From VFJQ01 sp044226525 (GTDB taxonomy: Bacteria > Verrucomicrobiota > Verrucomicrobiia > Chthoniobacterales > Chthoniobacteraceae), in the NCBI GenBank assembly GCA_044226525.1, contig JBGAGV010000006.1, positions 248,001-312,000 of the forward strand: 64,000 nt of DNA, written 5' to 3'. How positions within the stretch are numbered: the first letter of the stretch is position 1; every line of letters starts with the position of its first letter. The position numbers and the translations under genes are program-made. The notes under the pieces were generated by a model that was not told the origin of the DNA, made no database searches, and was given only the letters and a program-made list of their open reading frames with translations. Below are positions 18,001-25,932 of this stretch, piece by piece.

Positions 18001-21000
18001 CGCGCCCCGCGCATTCGTCGCCGAGCAGGCTGTCCGATTCATCCTCCGACGGATACATCCCCAGCACCTTCAGCACGTCGCGAAAATTCAATCCCGCTGC
18101 GCTGACTTCGATCTCCAACTCGCCACCGCCCGGCGCGGTGCGAGAGCACGGACGAAAAGCGAGGTGATCGATCCCGGGAAGGCGCCCCGCTTGCAACCGA
18201 TAGCTCCCGAACGCGGAGTGGCCCGGGAGTTTCGCCGCGGAAACTCTGGAAAGCCGATGCGCGTATCGCACCCCGTCGCGATAAGCGATTTCGTTCTCGC
18301 GATCATCGATCGCGAACTCGCGCAGCAAGACCGCCGCGTCATCCCCGGTTGATTGCGGAGGAAGATCGATGAGACGGCAACGGAGCTGCGGGAATTCGTT
18401 GAACATCACGCGGGCAACTCCCCATGCCGGCGTCTGCCCCAGCGAAATGGCGTCGGCGGGCGTGACGGCCTGAGCGCCCCGGGTGACCAGCCATAAGCGG
18501 GGCAGCGCGTGTTCTCCGGTCAGGCTCTGGAGCAAAGCGAAGAGACTGTGGCAGCCTTCTTCCTCGGCGCGCCGCAGGGTCGTCTCGTCGAGCTTCGCCG
18601 GGTCGCTCGCGTCGAGATTCCAGAGGTGGAGCACATCGGTGATCTCGGGCAGGCCCGTCGCTCTCCGGTCGGACAGGACCTGCTGCCAGTCCTCGCGATT
18701 CCCCGGGCGGACCTGCCAGGAAGATTCATCCCGGCGCAGATAGTCGGCGCCGGCCGAGACCGACACGAGGCCATCGCCGAGCGTGCCGAGTTGCTTGGCG
18801 ACGGTCTTTCCGAGCCCGCCGCGATCTGCGCAGAGCAGCCACGCCGCTGGCTCGTGGGTTGCCGCGGGCGCCCGGACGGACGATGGCGCCAGCTTCCACT
18901 GAAGCTCGTGGCACCAGTCGTCGTCCGCTTCTTTCCCGAGCACGGCCTGGCAGCGGAAGCCTTCCACCGCGAGCAACAGCCGGCCTTCCGAATCGAGCAC
19001 CTCGATGTTTCCCGCGATGGCCTTGCCACCATGATGGACGAGCCGGGCGTGACTCCACACCGACGCGCTGGGCCGGGCGAAGAACCGCACTCGATCTACT
19101 TGCACCGGCAGAAAGAGTCTCCGCCGGGCTTCGGCAGGCAACGCGTGCGCGAGCGCTTGCAGGCACGCATCCAGCAGACACGGATGAAACGGATGGCCCC
19201 CGGACTCAATCCCGGCGGGCAACACGATGCGGGCCAACGCTTCGCCGTCGCGACGGTGGACCGTTGTGATTCCGGAAAAGGCGGGACCAAAGTGCAAACC
19301 GTTTTCGGCGAACTGCTGCCGCGAAGCTTCACCGGCGACGATCTCGCTCAAGGCGCGCTGCCGCGTCTCGATCGGCGTGGTCGAATCCGCCGTTTCCCCC
19401 GAGGTGAGGCGGCCCGTGGCGTGCGTCGTCCAAGTGGTCCCGTCCCGCGTGCTGGCGATGGCAAAACTTCCCGCATGCCGGCTCCACTGGAGGCAGACCG
19501 GCTTCTCCGCTTCCGAGAGAAACAAGGCGCTGCGGAACTCGACGTTTTCGAGCACCGGCAGCCTGCCATTGAGAAGAATCTGCGCAGCCCCGAGCGACAG
19601 GTCGAGATATGCCGCTGCCGGGAACACGATCTGCCCCTGCACGCGGTGATCTTTCAAATAGGGAAACGCCTCGAGATCGAGCGTGGTCTGCCAGGTCGGC
19701 GACGCGACATGGATGGGACGGTCGAGGAGGGGATGCGCGGACCTTGCCGCTCGAATCCATCGCCAATCCTCGCATTCGTTCCAATAGCGTTCGTTTTGCC
19801 AGGCGTAGGTGGGCAGGCGGACGAGCGTGGCGGCTGGATGGACCGCTCGCCAATCCACGCGGATGCCCGACACGTGCAAGGCACCGAGGGTGCCGAGCAA
19901 CGTGGCGCGTTCCGGTTCGCCGCGGCGCAGTGATGGCAGGATCGCGCCAGACCCGCCGCGGTGATGCAGGCAGTCGTGCACCGCCGCCGCCAGCACCGGG
20001 TGCGGGCCGACTTCGAGAAACACGCGATGGCCCCGCGCGATGAGCGCATCCATCGCCGCGGCGAAACGGACCGGCTCCCGGACATTGCGCCACCAGTAGG
20101 CCGGAGCGAAGTCTTCGCCTGCCATCTCCGCGCCGCTGACCGTCGAGTAGATCGGGATTTCGGGCGCGTGCGTCGCGAAGTGGCCGAGCGAGCGAAGCAA
20201 TTCGTCGCGAGCCGGGTCCATCTGCGCGCTGTGAAAAGCGTAGGCAACCTTGAGCAGACGGCAGAAGATTCCGCGTTCTTCCACTACCGCCGCGAGCCGC
20301 TCCAGCGTCTCTTTCCGGCCGGAGAACACGACGGATTGCGGGCTGTTGATCGCGCCGATGCATACCTCTCCTGCGAGGCCTTCGAGCAGGCGTTCCGCTT
20401 CCGCAGCCGGCATGCCCGCCGCCAGCATCCGGCCTTCGTCGCGCGCGAGACTCATGCAACGGCCGCGATGAAAAATCGTGTGCATCGCGTCGCGCAAAGT
20501 CAGCACGCCCGCGGTGCAGGCGGCGGCGACTTCGCCGACGCTGTGGCCCACGACTGCGGCTGGCCGAATTCCCCAGGTTCGCCAGAGCGCCACCAGCGCC
20601 ATCTGCACCGCAAAAATCGCTGGCTGAGCAATTGCGGTGTCGTGCATCCGCGAGGTTTCCTCATCGCGCCCGAGTTCCTCGAGGAGCGACCATTTTCCCA
20701 GGCCGCGGACGATCCGATCGCACTCCTCGATCTGGCGTCGAAACACCGGCTCCGTCGCGAGCAGTTCGCGCCCCATCGCCCACCATTGCGGCCCCTGGCC
20801 GGAAAACACAAACACCGGCGCGGCGGCCTCTTCGCCGGCGCGAGCGGTCGAGACGCCAGGCCGATCCTCGCGCGAGAGAAAAGCGGCGAGCTTTTCCTGG
20901 AGTTGCTCCGCGTCCTCCGCGACGACGGCGAGCCGAAACGGATGATGCCTCCGAGCTGCTGCGGCGGTGAAGCAAATGTCGGTCAGACGATCCCGGCTGG

Positions 21001-22402
21001 TCTTGAGAAACGCGGCGTATTTCGCGGCGAGGTCCCGGAGCGCGGGCTCGCTCCGGGCGCTGAGAGTCAGCAAGCTGGCCGGGGTCCGTTCCGGTGCGGC
21101 GGGAAGCGGGCGCGCCGACGGCGCCTGGAGAATCGCGTGCGCATTCGTGCCGCCGAAGCCGAATGAGTTCACTCCCGCGAGCGGTGGCCTGCCGGGCGGG
21201 AAGTTTTCCAGCGCGCGCGCGACGCGGAGATTGCTCCGCGCGAAATCGATGCGCGGATTCGGCGTCTCGAAGTGCAGGCTGGGCGGGATTTGGCCGTAAA
21301 AAAGCGACAACGCCGTCTTGATGACTCCGGCGATTCCCGCGCCCGCTTCCAGGTGCCCGATGTTCGTCTTCACCGACCCGATCACGCACGGGTCACCCGC
21401 CGGGCGCGCCGCTCCGATTGTGGCAGCGAGCGCCTCGGCCTCGATCGGATCGCCCACCGCGGTGCCGGTGCCGTGTGCCTCGACGTATTGCACTTCCCCC
21501 GGATGAATGCCGGCATCCGCGCAGGCCTCACGCACCAGTTCCGCCTGCGCTGCGGCATTGGGCATCGAGAGGCCGTTGGTTCGACCGTCCTGATTGATGG
21601 CCGTGCCTCGGATCACCGCGTAGATCGGATGCCCGGACGCCACCGCCATCGAGAGAGGCTTGAGCACGATGACGCCCGCGCCCTCGGCACGCACGAACCC
21701 GTTCGCCCGGGCATCGAACGCCTGGCACCGCCCATCGGGCGACAACATGCCGCTGCGGCTGAAGCTGATGAATGGCGCCGGAATGAGCAGGGCATTGACT
21801 CCTCCCACGAGCGCCAGCGGGCATTCGCCTCGCCGCAGGCTGGCACAGGCGAGGTGCAGCGCCACAAGCGACGAGGAGCACGCCGTATCCACGGCGAAGC
21901 TCGGCCCGCGCAGGTTCAGACAGTAGGAAATCTGGTTCGCGGCGATGCTCGCGACGCCGCCGGTCGCCGTCCACGGATTGATCGCGCGGTGGTCGCCGGG
22001 CGAGAACTGGAGTTGCGCATAGTCATTCGTCGAGATGCCGACAAACACTCCCGCGCGGGCGTCCCCCTCTGCGAGCATCGTGCCGCTGTCCTCGATGGCT
22101 TCCCACGCCGTTTGAAGCAGAAGCCGATGTTGCGGGTCCATGCTGGCCGCTTCGCGGGGCGAGATGCCGAAAAACTCCGCGTCGAATCGATCGATGGAAT
22201 CGAGGAAGCCGCCCCAGCGGGAAATGGTCTTGCCGATGCGGCCGGGCACCGGGTCGTAGAACAGGTCCGCGTTCCAGCGCTCCGGCGGGACTTCGCTCAC
22301 GGCGTCGCGGCCTTCTGTGAGCAGCCGCCAAAAGTTCTCGGGACGATCGACTCCACCCGGGAAACGGCATCCGATACCGATGATGGCGATGGCTTCGCTC
22401 AC
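15050..22402 (-). CDS. type I polyketide synthase fused to a C-terminal LpxL/HtrB-type acyltransferase
   Basis: A single 2450-residue protein. Domains: KS 1-425 (Cys175, His310, His350); AT about 530-850 (Ser621 in GHSVGE; YAFHS at 721-725, the malonyl-type pattern); DH about 889-1155 (His919, Asp1078); structural KR about 1160-1385; ER about 1400-1720 (NADPH loop HAATGGVG at 1544-1551); KR about 1743-1975 (GGPSGFG, Tyr1888, Asn1892); ACP about 2012-2092 (Ser2050 in GFDSLMG). A Pro/Ala-rich linker (2094-2135) leads to a full-length lipid A acyltransferase domain at 2137-2450 with the HxxxxE dyad His2251/Glu2256, the YRRAFNP motif, the GLMTDLNTPAGG region and WMHPRWRNRP near the end. There is no thioesterase, methyltransferase or second module. 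It should build a reduced chain, perhaps iteratively, and transfer it to a hydroxyl or amine acceptor. Starts five bases after the upstream small gene. Confidence 0.97.
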   Translation of the reverse strand: MSEAIAIIGIGCRFPGGVDRPENFWRLLTEGRDAVSEVPPERWNADLFYDPVPGRIGKTISRWGGFLDSIDRFDAEFFGISPREAASMDPQHRLLLQTAWEAIEDSGTMLAEGDARAGVFVGISTNDYAQLQFSPGDHRAINPWTATGGVASIAANQISYCLNLRGPSFAVDTACSSSLVALHLACASLRRGECPLALVGGVNALLIPAPFISFSRSGMLSPDGRCQAFDARANGFVRAEGAGVIVLKPLSMAVASGHPIYAVIRGTAINQDGRTNGLSMPNAAAQAELVREACADAGIHPGEVQYVEAHGTGTAVGDPIEAEALAATIGAARPAGDPCVIGSVKTNIGHLEAGAGIAGVIKTALSLFYGQIPPSLHFETPNPRIDFARSNLRVARALENFPPGRPPLAGVNSFGFGGTNAHAILQAPSARPLPAAPERTPASLLTLSARSEPALRDLAAKYAAFLKTSRDRLTDICFTAAAARRHHPFRLAVVAEDAEQLQEKLAAFLSREDRPGVSTARAGEEAAAPVFVFSGQGPQWWAMGRELLATEPVFRRQIEECDRIVRGLGKWSLLEELGRDEETSRMHDTAIAQPAIFAVQMALVALWRTWGIRPAAVVGHSVGEVAAACTAGVLTLRDAMHTIFHRGRCMSLARDEGRMLAAGMPAAEAERLLEGLAGEVCIGAINSPQSVVFSGRKETLERLAAVVEERGIFCRLLKVAYAFHSAQMDPARDELLRSLGHFATHAPEIPIYSTVSGAEMAGEDFAPAYWWRNVREPVRFAAAMDALIARGHRVFLEVGPHPVLAAAVHDCLHHRGGSGAILPSLRRGEPERATLLGTLGALHVSGIRVDWRAVHPAATLVRLPTYAWQNERYWNECEDWRWIRAARSAHPLLDRPIHVASPTWQTTLDLEAFPYLKDHRVQGQIVFPAAAYLDLSLGAAQILLNGRLPVLENVEFRSALFLSEAEKPVCLQWSRHAGSFAIASTRDGTTWTTHATGRLTSGETADSTTPIETRQRALSEIVAGEASRQQFAENGLHFGPAFSGITTVHRRDGEALARIVLPAGIESGGHPFHPCLLDACLQALAHALPAEARRRLFLPVQVDRVRFFARPSASVWSHARLVHHGGKAIAGNIEVLDSEGRLLLAVEGFRCQAVLGKEADDDWCHELQWKLAPSSVRAPAATHEPAAWLLCADRGGLGKTVAKQLGTLGDGLVSVSAGADYLRRDESSWQVRPGNREDWQQVLSDRRATGLPEITDVLHLWNLDASDPAKLDETTLRRAEEEGCHSLFALLQSLTGEHALPRLWLVTRGAQAVTPADAISLGQTPAWGVARVMFNEFPQLRCRLIDLPPQSTGDDAAVLLREFAIDDRENEIAYRDGVRYAHRLSRVSAAKLPGHSAFGSYRLQAGRLPGIDHLAFRPCSRTAPGGGELEIEVSAAGLNFRDVLKVLGMYPSEDESDSLLGDECAGRVVAVGDGVDEFAVGDEVVAIAPGSFGSHLTLPATRVIRKPAGLSDDEAVTIPVAFLTAWFALHHLGRLQRGERVLIHAATGGVGLAAVQVAGHFGAEIFATAGSPEKREHLRSLGVRYVMDSRSLTFDDEVRALTEGCGVDLVLNSLSGEAIAKGIACLAPGGRFLEIGKRDIYANTALELRPFRNNLSFFAIDLAQLLRDQPASMRSMLREVMDLVVAGRFRPLPLRRFAFAEAGEAFRAMSQARHMGKIVLARDAAPPLSMPGPDDPPMPFRADATYLITGGPSGFGLAVAEWMLHNGARHLAVVSRSGASPETLVHLQASGANVLALAADVARPEDADVVFSTIAQRMPPLRGVVHSAMVIEDQTLLQQNGEAFRRVTAPKASGSWNLHTRTAKLDLDFFVLFSSVSGIVGNPGQASYAAANSFLDALAHHRRALGLPALAIDWGMLTDVGYVSRTAGLGATLEHHGISGLTAGEATGILGRLLQSSAVQVGAFRIDWRKAADRMPGLARSARFADLLESLPSGPDASSESAISTILALPAGERLAALTTQLTEQAAHVLHTSAARLDMHRPLGEMGFDSLMGVELANRLEAALKVPLPLGSIQPGLSLAKLAARLLETVAGGYAPTTPPTPRPVELPPRASAEISAAAIAPTPVQIEPPAASIALQARFHLEWLAVRALQTVFSRADFSRAQAYLRMLTPVATTVFRPDWNWAVRNLKLVFGPNLSDAERARLVRLAFQHHLSSYLEGLRHADVAAEFEHHERLFQSHARGRGVILCGVHLGSWESVLPHAARAGLPVVGVYRRAFNPLSDRVFQEIRAAYGIEWIDSSDVEAISNAVRAGKIIGLMTDLNTPAGGLVADFLGLAATCPSGPARLAVLHGAPVIPAVAIRSGAGRVAVRFEPPILPVQGESLPDLTRRINAVFEPWVIEYAEQYNWMHPRWRNRPDGRRWSLRLSDAEMAEERTAPFLTVPERVRKLFV

Positions 22403-22406
22403 TCGA

Positions 22407-22982
22407 TCACGGCCGGCTGGTGGGCGTGCCAGATTGATTTGCCTGCCTCGTCTGCACCTCTTCGATGAGCGGAGCGAAATCGAGCTTCACCTGCACATCC
22501 GCTTCGCGGTCGAAGGTCGAAAATCCTTGGGAAACCAGCCGCTGGATGTCTTCATCGGCGCTGAGCAGGTCGGCCTCGGCGCGATGAGTCCGCAGATTTT
22601 GGACGGTCCTTTGCACCAGCCTTTTTCTCTCCGCCGGTTCCATTTGGTTCAGGGCTGCGATCATCTGGTGGAATCCTTCGGGAACGGTGAGGTCGATGAA
22701 GTGGCTGCGCTCGGCGGAGGTCAACTGGGTGAAAAAGGTCCGCAGCGCCTGGGTTTCCTTGAGTTCCCGCCGCTGCTCGAAGCTCAGCCCGTTCAGCAGC
22801 TTTGCGGTGCGCTCAATCGTGGCCGCGCGCCTGGCGGCGTCGAGCCCCTGCAAGGGGTGCTCGGCCACGTAGGCGATGAACTTTTTCGGCGTCGGACGGG
22901 ATTGCTCGATGGCGAAGACAGCCAGCAACGCAACCGTCCAGACAGCCGCGAGACCGAAGGCACAACGCCAGACGAAACGCAT
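22407..22982 (-). CDS. hypothetical membrane-anchored protein upstream of the polyketide synthase
   Basis: About 191 residues: one N-terminal membrane segment (FGLAAVWTVALLAVFAI) with basic residues before it, then a mostly helical, charged domain (about 45-190) rich in Glu, Arg and Gln that begins KKFIAYVAEHPLQGLD. The topology suggests an inner-membrane anchor with a periplasmic helical domain. No family recognised. GTG 23000 is an alternative start six codons upstream. Its stop is four bases before the polyketide synthase ATG, so it is the first gene of that operon and a likely accessory factor. Divergent from kdtA. Confidence 0.75.
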   Translation of the reverse strand: MRFVWRCAFGLAAVWTVALLAVFAIEQSRPTPKKFIAYVAEHPLQGLDAARRAATIERTAKLLNGLSFEQRRELKETQALRTFFTQLTSAERSHFIDLTVPEGFHQMIAALNQMEPAERKRLVQRTVQNLRTHRAEADLLSADEDIQRLVSQGFSTFDREADVQVKLDFAPLIEEVQTRQANQSGTPTSRP

Positions 22983-23135
22983 CGAGGAAGAAAATCGCAC
23001 ACCTGGCTTTTTGGCAAGGGGTGAACGGAGCGGGAGTGGCGCTACCGAAGATCTTTGCCCTCTGCCGGCTCCCGTCGTCGGCTTGACAGGCTTGGCGTGG
23101 CCTCCCTAACGCTCGCTCCCGTAGCCGCCCTTCAC

Positions 23136-24473
23136 ATGACGAAACCGCCGAATCTCAGTCCAGCGCCCGCAATGCCGGGCGTGGGCTGGCGTCTCGCGCT
23201 TTACAATCTGGTTCTGCTTCCCGGCTTCCCGTGGTTCGTGATCGTTCTCGCGGTGCACGCACTTTTGGATCGGCGTGTTCGCGCGGGGCACGCCTGTCGC
23301 CTCGGCCTGCGTCTGCCGCCACGGCCGCGCCGGGCTGCCGTCTGGGTGCATGCGGTCGATGCCGGCGAGATCAAAAGCGTCCAACGCCTCGTCGAGACGA
23401 TCCTCGCTGCGGGGCACTACGAAGTTTATTTGTCCACGAGCACCGCCGGCGGTTTTAAGGCTGCGCAGAAAGCCTGGGGAAGTGCGGTGACGCTGTTCTA
23501 CTTTCCCGCCGATTTTGGCTTTGTGATCCGCCGTTTTCTCGACGTGATCCGGCCCACGGCGGTCATCATCGCTGAAGTCGAAATCTGGCCCAACTTCCTC
23601 GGCCTTTGCCACCGCCGAGCGATCCCGGTTTTTCTCGTGAATGGCCGGATCGGTCCGTGGGAAAGAGCCGCCTACCGCCGGCTGCGATGGTTCTTCGTTC
23701 CATTCTTTCGCACCTATCGTGCGCTGTTCGCCCAGAGCGAAGGCGATCGCGAGCGGATGAAAGAAATCGGCCTGCCTGCCGAGGCGATTGTGGTGACGGG
23801 AAACTTGAAGTGCGATGCCTCTTTCCGCCTCGATCCGGCACGGGTGGCGGCGATTCGCCGGCTGCTTCCGGCGGGTCGAAAGGTCATCGTCGCCGGGAGC
23901 ACTCACGCCCCCGAGGAACATTTCATGATCCAGGCGGTCCGATTGTTGTCCAAAGAGTCGATCTTCCTCGTCGTTGCGCCGAGGCACGTTAGCCGAACCG
24001 GCGAGATCCGAAAACTGAGTGCCGAGCGAGGTTGGACCGCCGTGCTGCTGAGCGAGGCGCTGGGACGTGATTCCGTCGTCCCGTGCGACCTGCTCGTGGT
24101 GGACACGGTGGGAGACCTGCCCTGCTTCTACCAGTGCGCCGACGTCGTCGTCATGGGCGGAAGTTTTTGCCCGAAGGTCGGTGGCCACAACTTCCTCGAA
24201 CCGCTTCACTTCGCGAAGCCCGTCGTGGTTGGGCCCTGGATGCAAAATTTTGCGGAGATCGAGCGGCCGTTTGTGGCGGAAGGTGGCCTCTGCAAGATCG
24301 GTGGATTTGACGACCTCCGACCGGCACTGGAACGGTTGCTCCACGACGAAGCGCGAGGCTGGACCATCGGGAAAATCGGCTACGAACGGCTGCTCGCCTG
24401 CCGTGGAGGGAGCGAGGTCACCTATGCCGCGATCTTCGGGACAGCGGGCGTCATGGCGCGGCCCCCCGAGTGA
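23136..24473 (+). CDS. waaA: 3-deoxy-D-manno-octulosonic acid (Kdo) transferase, KdtA/WaaA-type
   Basis: A GT-B glycosyltransferase of the Kdo transferase family, 445 residues, which adds Kdo to lipid A precursors at the inner membrane. It has an N-terminal hydrophobic anchor (LYNLVLLPGFPWFVIVLAVHALL), the catalytic region WVHAVDAGEIKS (family VSxGE, catalytic Glu = Glu78), EVEIWPNF at about 147-154, VNGRIG, an AGSTHAPEE nucleotide-binding turn and a C-terminal GGHNFLEPLHFAKPV motif. The family VSxGE reads VDAGE here. ATG 23136 is chosen because the in-frame extension upstream is not conserved in character. Divergent from the polyketide synthase operon, with 153 bases between starts. Confidence 0.92.
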   Translation: MTKPPNLSPAPAMPGVGWRLALYNLVLLPGFPWFVIVLAVHALLDRRVRAGHACRLGLRLPPRPRRAAVWVHAVDAGEIKSVQRLVETILAAGHYEVYLSTSTAGGFKAAQKAWGSAVTLFYFPADFGFVIRRFLDVIRPTAVIIAEVEIWPNFLGLCHRRAIPVFLVNGRIGPWERAAYRRLRWFFVPFFRTYRALFAQSEGDRERMKEIGLPAEAIVVTGNLKCDASFRLDPARVAAIRRLLPAGRKVIVAGSTHAPEEHFMIQAVRLLSKESIFLVVAPRHVSRTGEIRKLSAERGWTAVLLSEALGRDSVVPCDLLVVDTVGDLPCFYQCADVVVMGGSFCPKVGGHNFLEPLHFAKPVVVGPWMQNFAEIERPFVAEGGLCKIGGFDDLRPALERLLHDEARGWTIGKIGYERLLACRGGSEVTYAAIFGTAGVMARPPE

Positions 24474-24540
24474 CCTGAGGCGCAACAAGAAGTGGTGGGT
24501 CTTACCCAAGCGAAGGTGAGCGCCAGATTCAGGATAGTTG

Positions 24541-25932
24541 ATGATTTTCTTGATGAATGCTCACGCTCGATTCCTCAACACGGGGCAAGAGAAAGGGCAG
24601 TTTTCAGGCAGCCTCAATACTCGCAGGTTATCCGGTTTGCGGGTGCCGCCGCGCGTCCTTATGGCGGTCGGAGTCATCGCCATTGTGTTGGGGATCGCGG
24701 GCTATTGGGCGGCATCCGGCTGGCTTGAGGATGAACGCGCCCACGCGGGCTACGGTGATCCGCTGCCTGCCGCCAGTGGCGAGCATTTGACCATCGCCCA
24801 GACGGTGGCCCTCGAGTTGATCGAGGGCGGGCAGCCGCACAAGTCACTCAGGACGTCCCAGCCTGTTTACGATCCCAAAGCACAGGCCGCCGCGCGTCTG
24901 GTTGGCCAGTTGCAGACGGGCAACGACACAGAGGCGGCGGAGGCGATTCGAGGCCTTGCAGCTCTCGGTGGCGAAAGGAGCATCGAGAAACTCGCCGATG
25001 TGATGAACGACCTGGGATGGTCCGATGCGGTGCGCACCGAGGCGGCCCTCGGAGTGCTGAAGGCCGGGAGCGAAACGGACGCGCTCACCGCCATCCGCGG
25101 ACTCGCCGCGATCGGCGGCGATGCCAATACCGACCGGCTCGCCGGCATGGTGCACGATGCCAGCCTGCCGCAAGACACGCGGCTGGCGGCAGCGTTGGGC
25201 CTTGGGATCATCGGCACGGCGCAGGCGGGCGACGAGTTGATCGCCGCCTTTAGCGAATTTTCCGATCCGGAGATCCATGCCCAACTACTCGACACGCTCG
25301 GCTACTTTCCGTTCCCGCAGATCGAGGAAATGTGGACGGAGTATCTGGGGGGATCCGATACGCCGGCTCGGCTGCGCACCGCAGCCGTCGAGGCGCTGGC
25401 CAATTCCTCCCCCGAGGCGGCGCCGTTTCTCCTCAACACCGCCCGCTCAGACCTCGATCCGGATGTGCGCGAAGCCGCCGCGTGGGCGCTGTCCGCTCAT
25501 GCGCCGAACGGCGAGTTGGGGCTTGGTCTGGCCGATCTCGCGCGGAATGAACCGGAGGCCGATGTGCGCCGCCGCCTTTATGAAGCGCTGCCCGCTCAGG
25601 CGGAAAACCCGGCGGCCTCTCTCCAGAATCTGATCCAATCCGAAACGGACACCGCGGCCCGCGTGGCGGGTTTCAACGCTCTGGGCGATGCCGTCCGGCG
25701 CAACCCATCCGCGAACATCGCCGGATGGTTCGATACGACGGTCGTCCCGGAACTCACCCAGATCGCGCTCTCTCCCGAAACGCTGAACATCCGGATGCGA
25801 GCGGTCTTTGCCCTGCGGCGTGCCGGGACTCCGGCCGCCCTCACCGCACTCGGTCAAATTTCTCACACCGAAACCCCGCCGATCGCGCAAGCGGCGTTAA
25901 ACGGCTTGCCCACAACCACCCCGACGCCATGA
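24541..25932 (+). CDS. membrane-anchored HEAT-repeat protein
   Basis: About 463 residues. One membrane segment lies near residues 39-58 (VLMAVGVIAIVLGIAGYWAA), and the rest is built of HEAT/PBS-lyase-like helical repeats of about 30 residues, recognisable by recurring patterns such as AAEAIRGLAALGGERS, DALTAIRGLAAIGGDAN and RTEAALGVLKAGSE. The topology suggests a periplasmic alpha-solenoid that binds other proteins. Starts at 24538 (TTG), 24541 or 24553 are all possible. Its stop overlaps the ATG of the next secreted-protein gene, so the two are co-translated. Partner unknown. Confidence 0.82.
   Translation: MIFLMNAHARFLNTGQEKGQFSGSLNTRRLSGLRVPPRVLMAVGVIAIVLGIAGYWAASGWLEDERAHAGYGDPLPAASGEHLTIAQTVALELIEGGQPHKSLRTSQPVYDPKAQAAARLVGQLQTGNDTEAAEAIRGLAALGGERSIEKLADVMNDLGWSDAVRTEAALGVLKAGSETDALTAIRGLAAIGGDANTDRLAGMVHDASLPQDTRLAAALGLGIIGTAQAGDELIAAFSEFSDPEIHAQLLDTLGYFPFPQIEEMWTEYLGGSDTPARLRTAAVEALANSSPEAAPFLLNTARSDLDPDVREAAAWALSAHAPNGELGLGLADLARNEPEADVRRRLYEALPAQAENPAASLQNLIQSETDTAARVAGFNALGDAVRRNPSANIAGWFDTTVVPELTQIALSPETLNIRMRAVFALRRAGTPAALTALGQISHTETPPIAQAALNGLPTTTPTP

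Noticed and set aside
15050..22402. Polyunsaturated fatty acid synthase
   Set aside because: A single ACP, a full ER inside one module, no FabA-like paired DH domains and no partner subunits.
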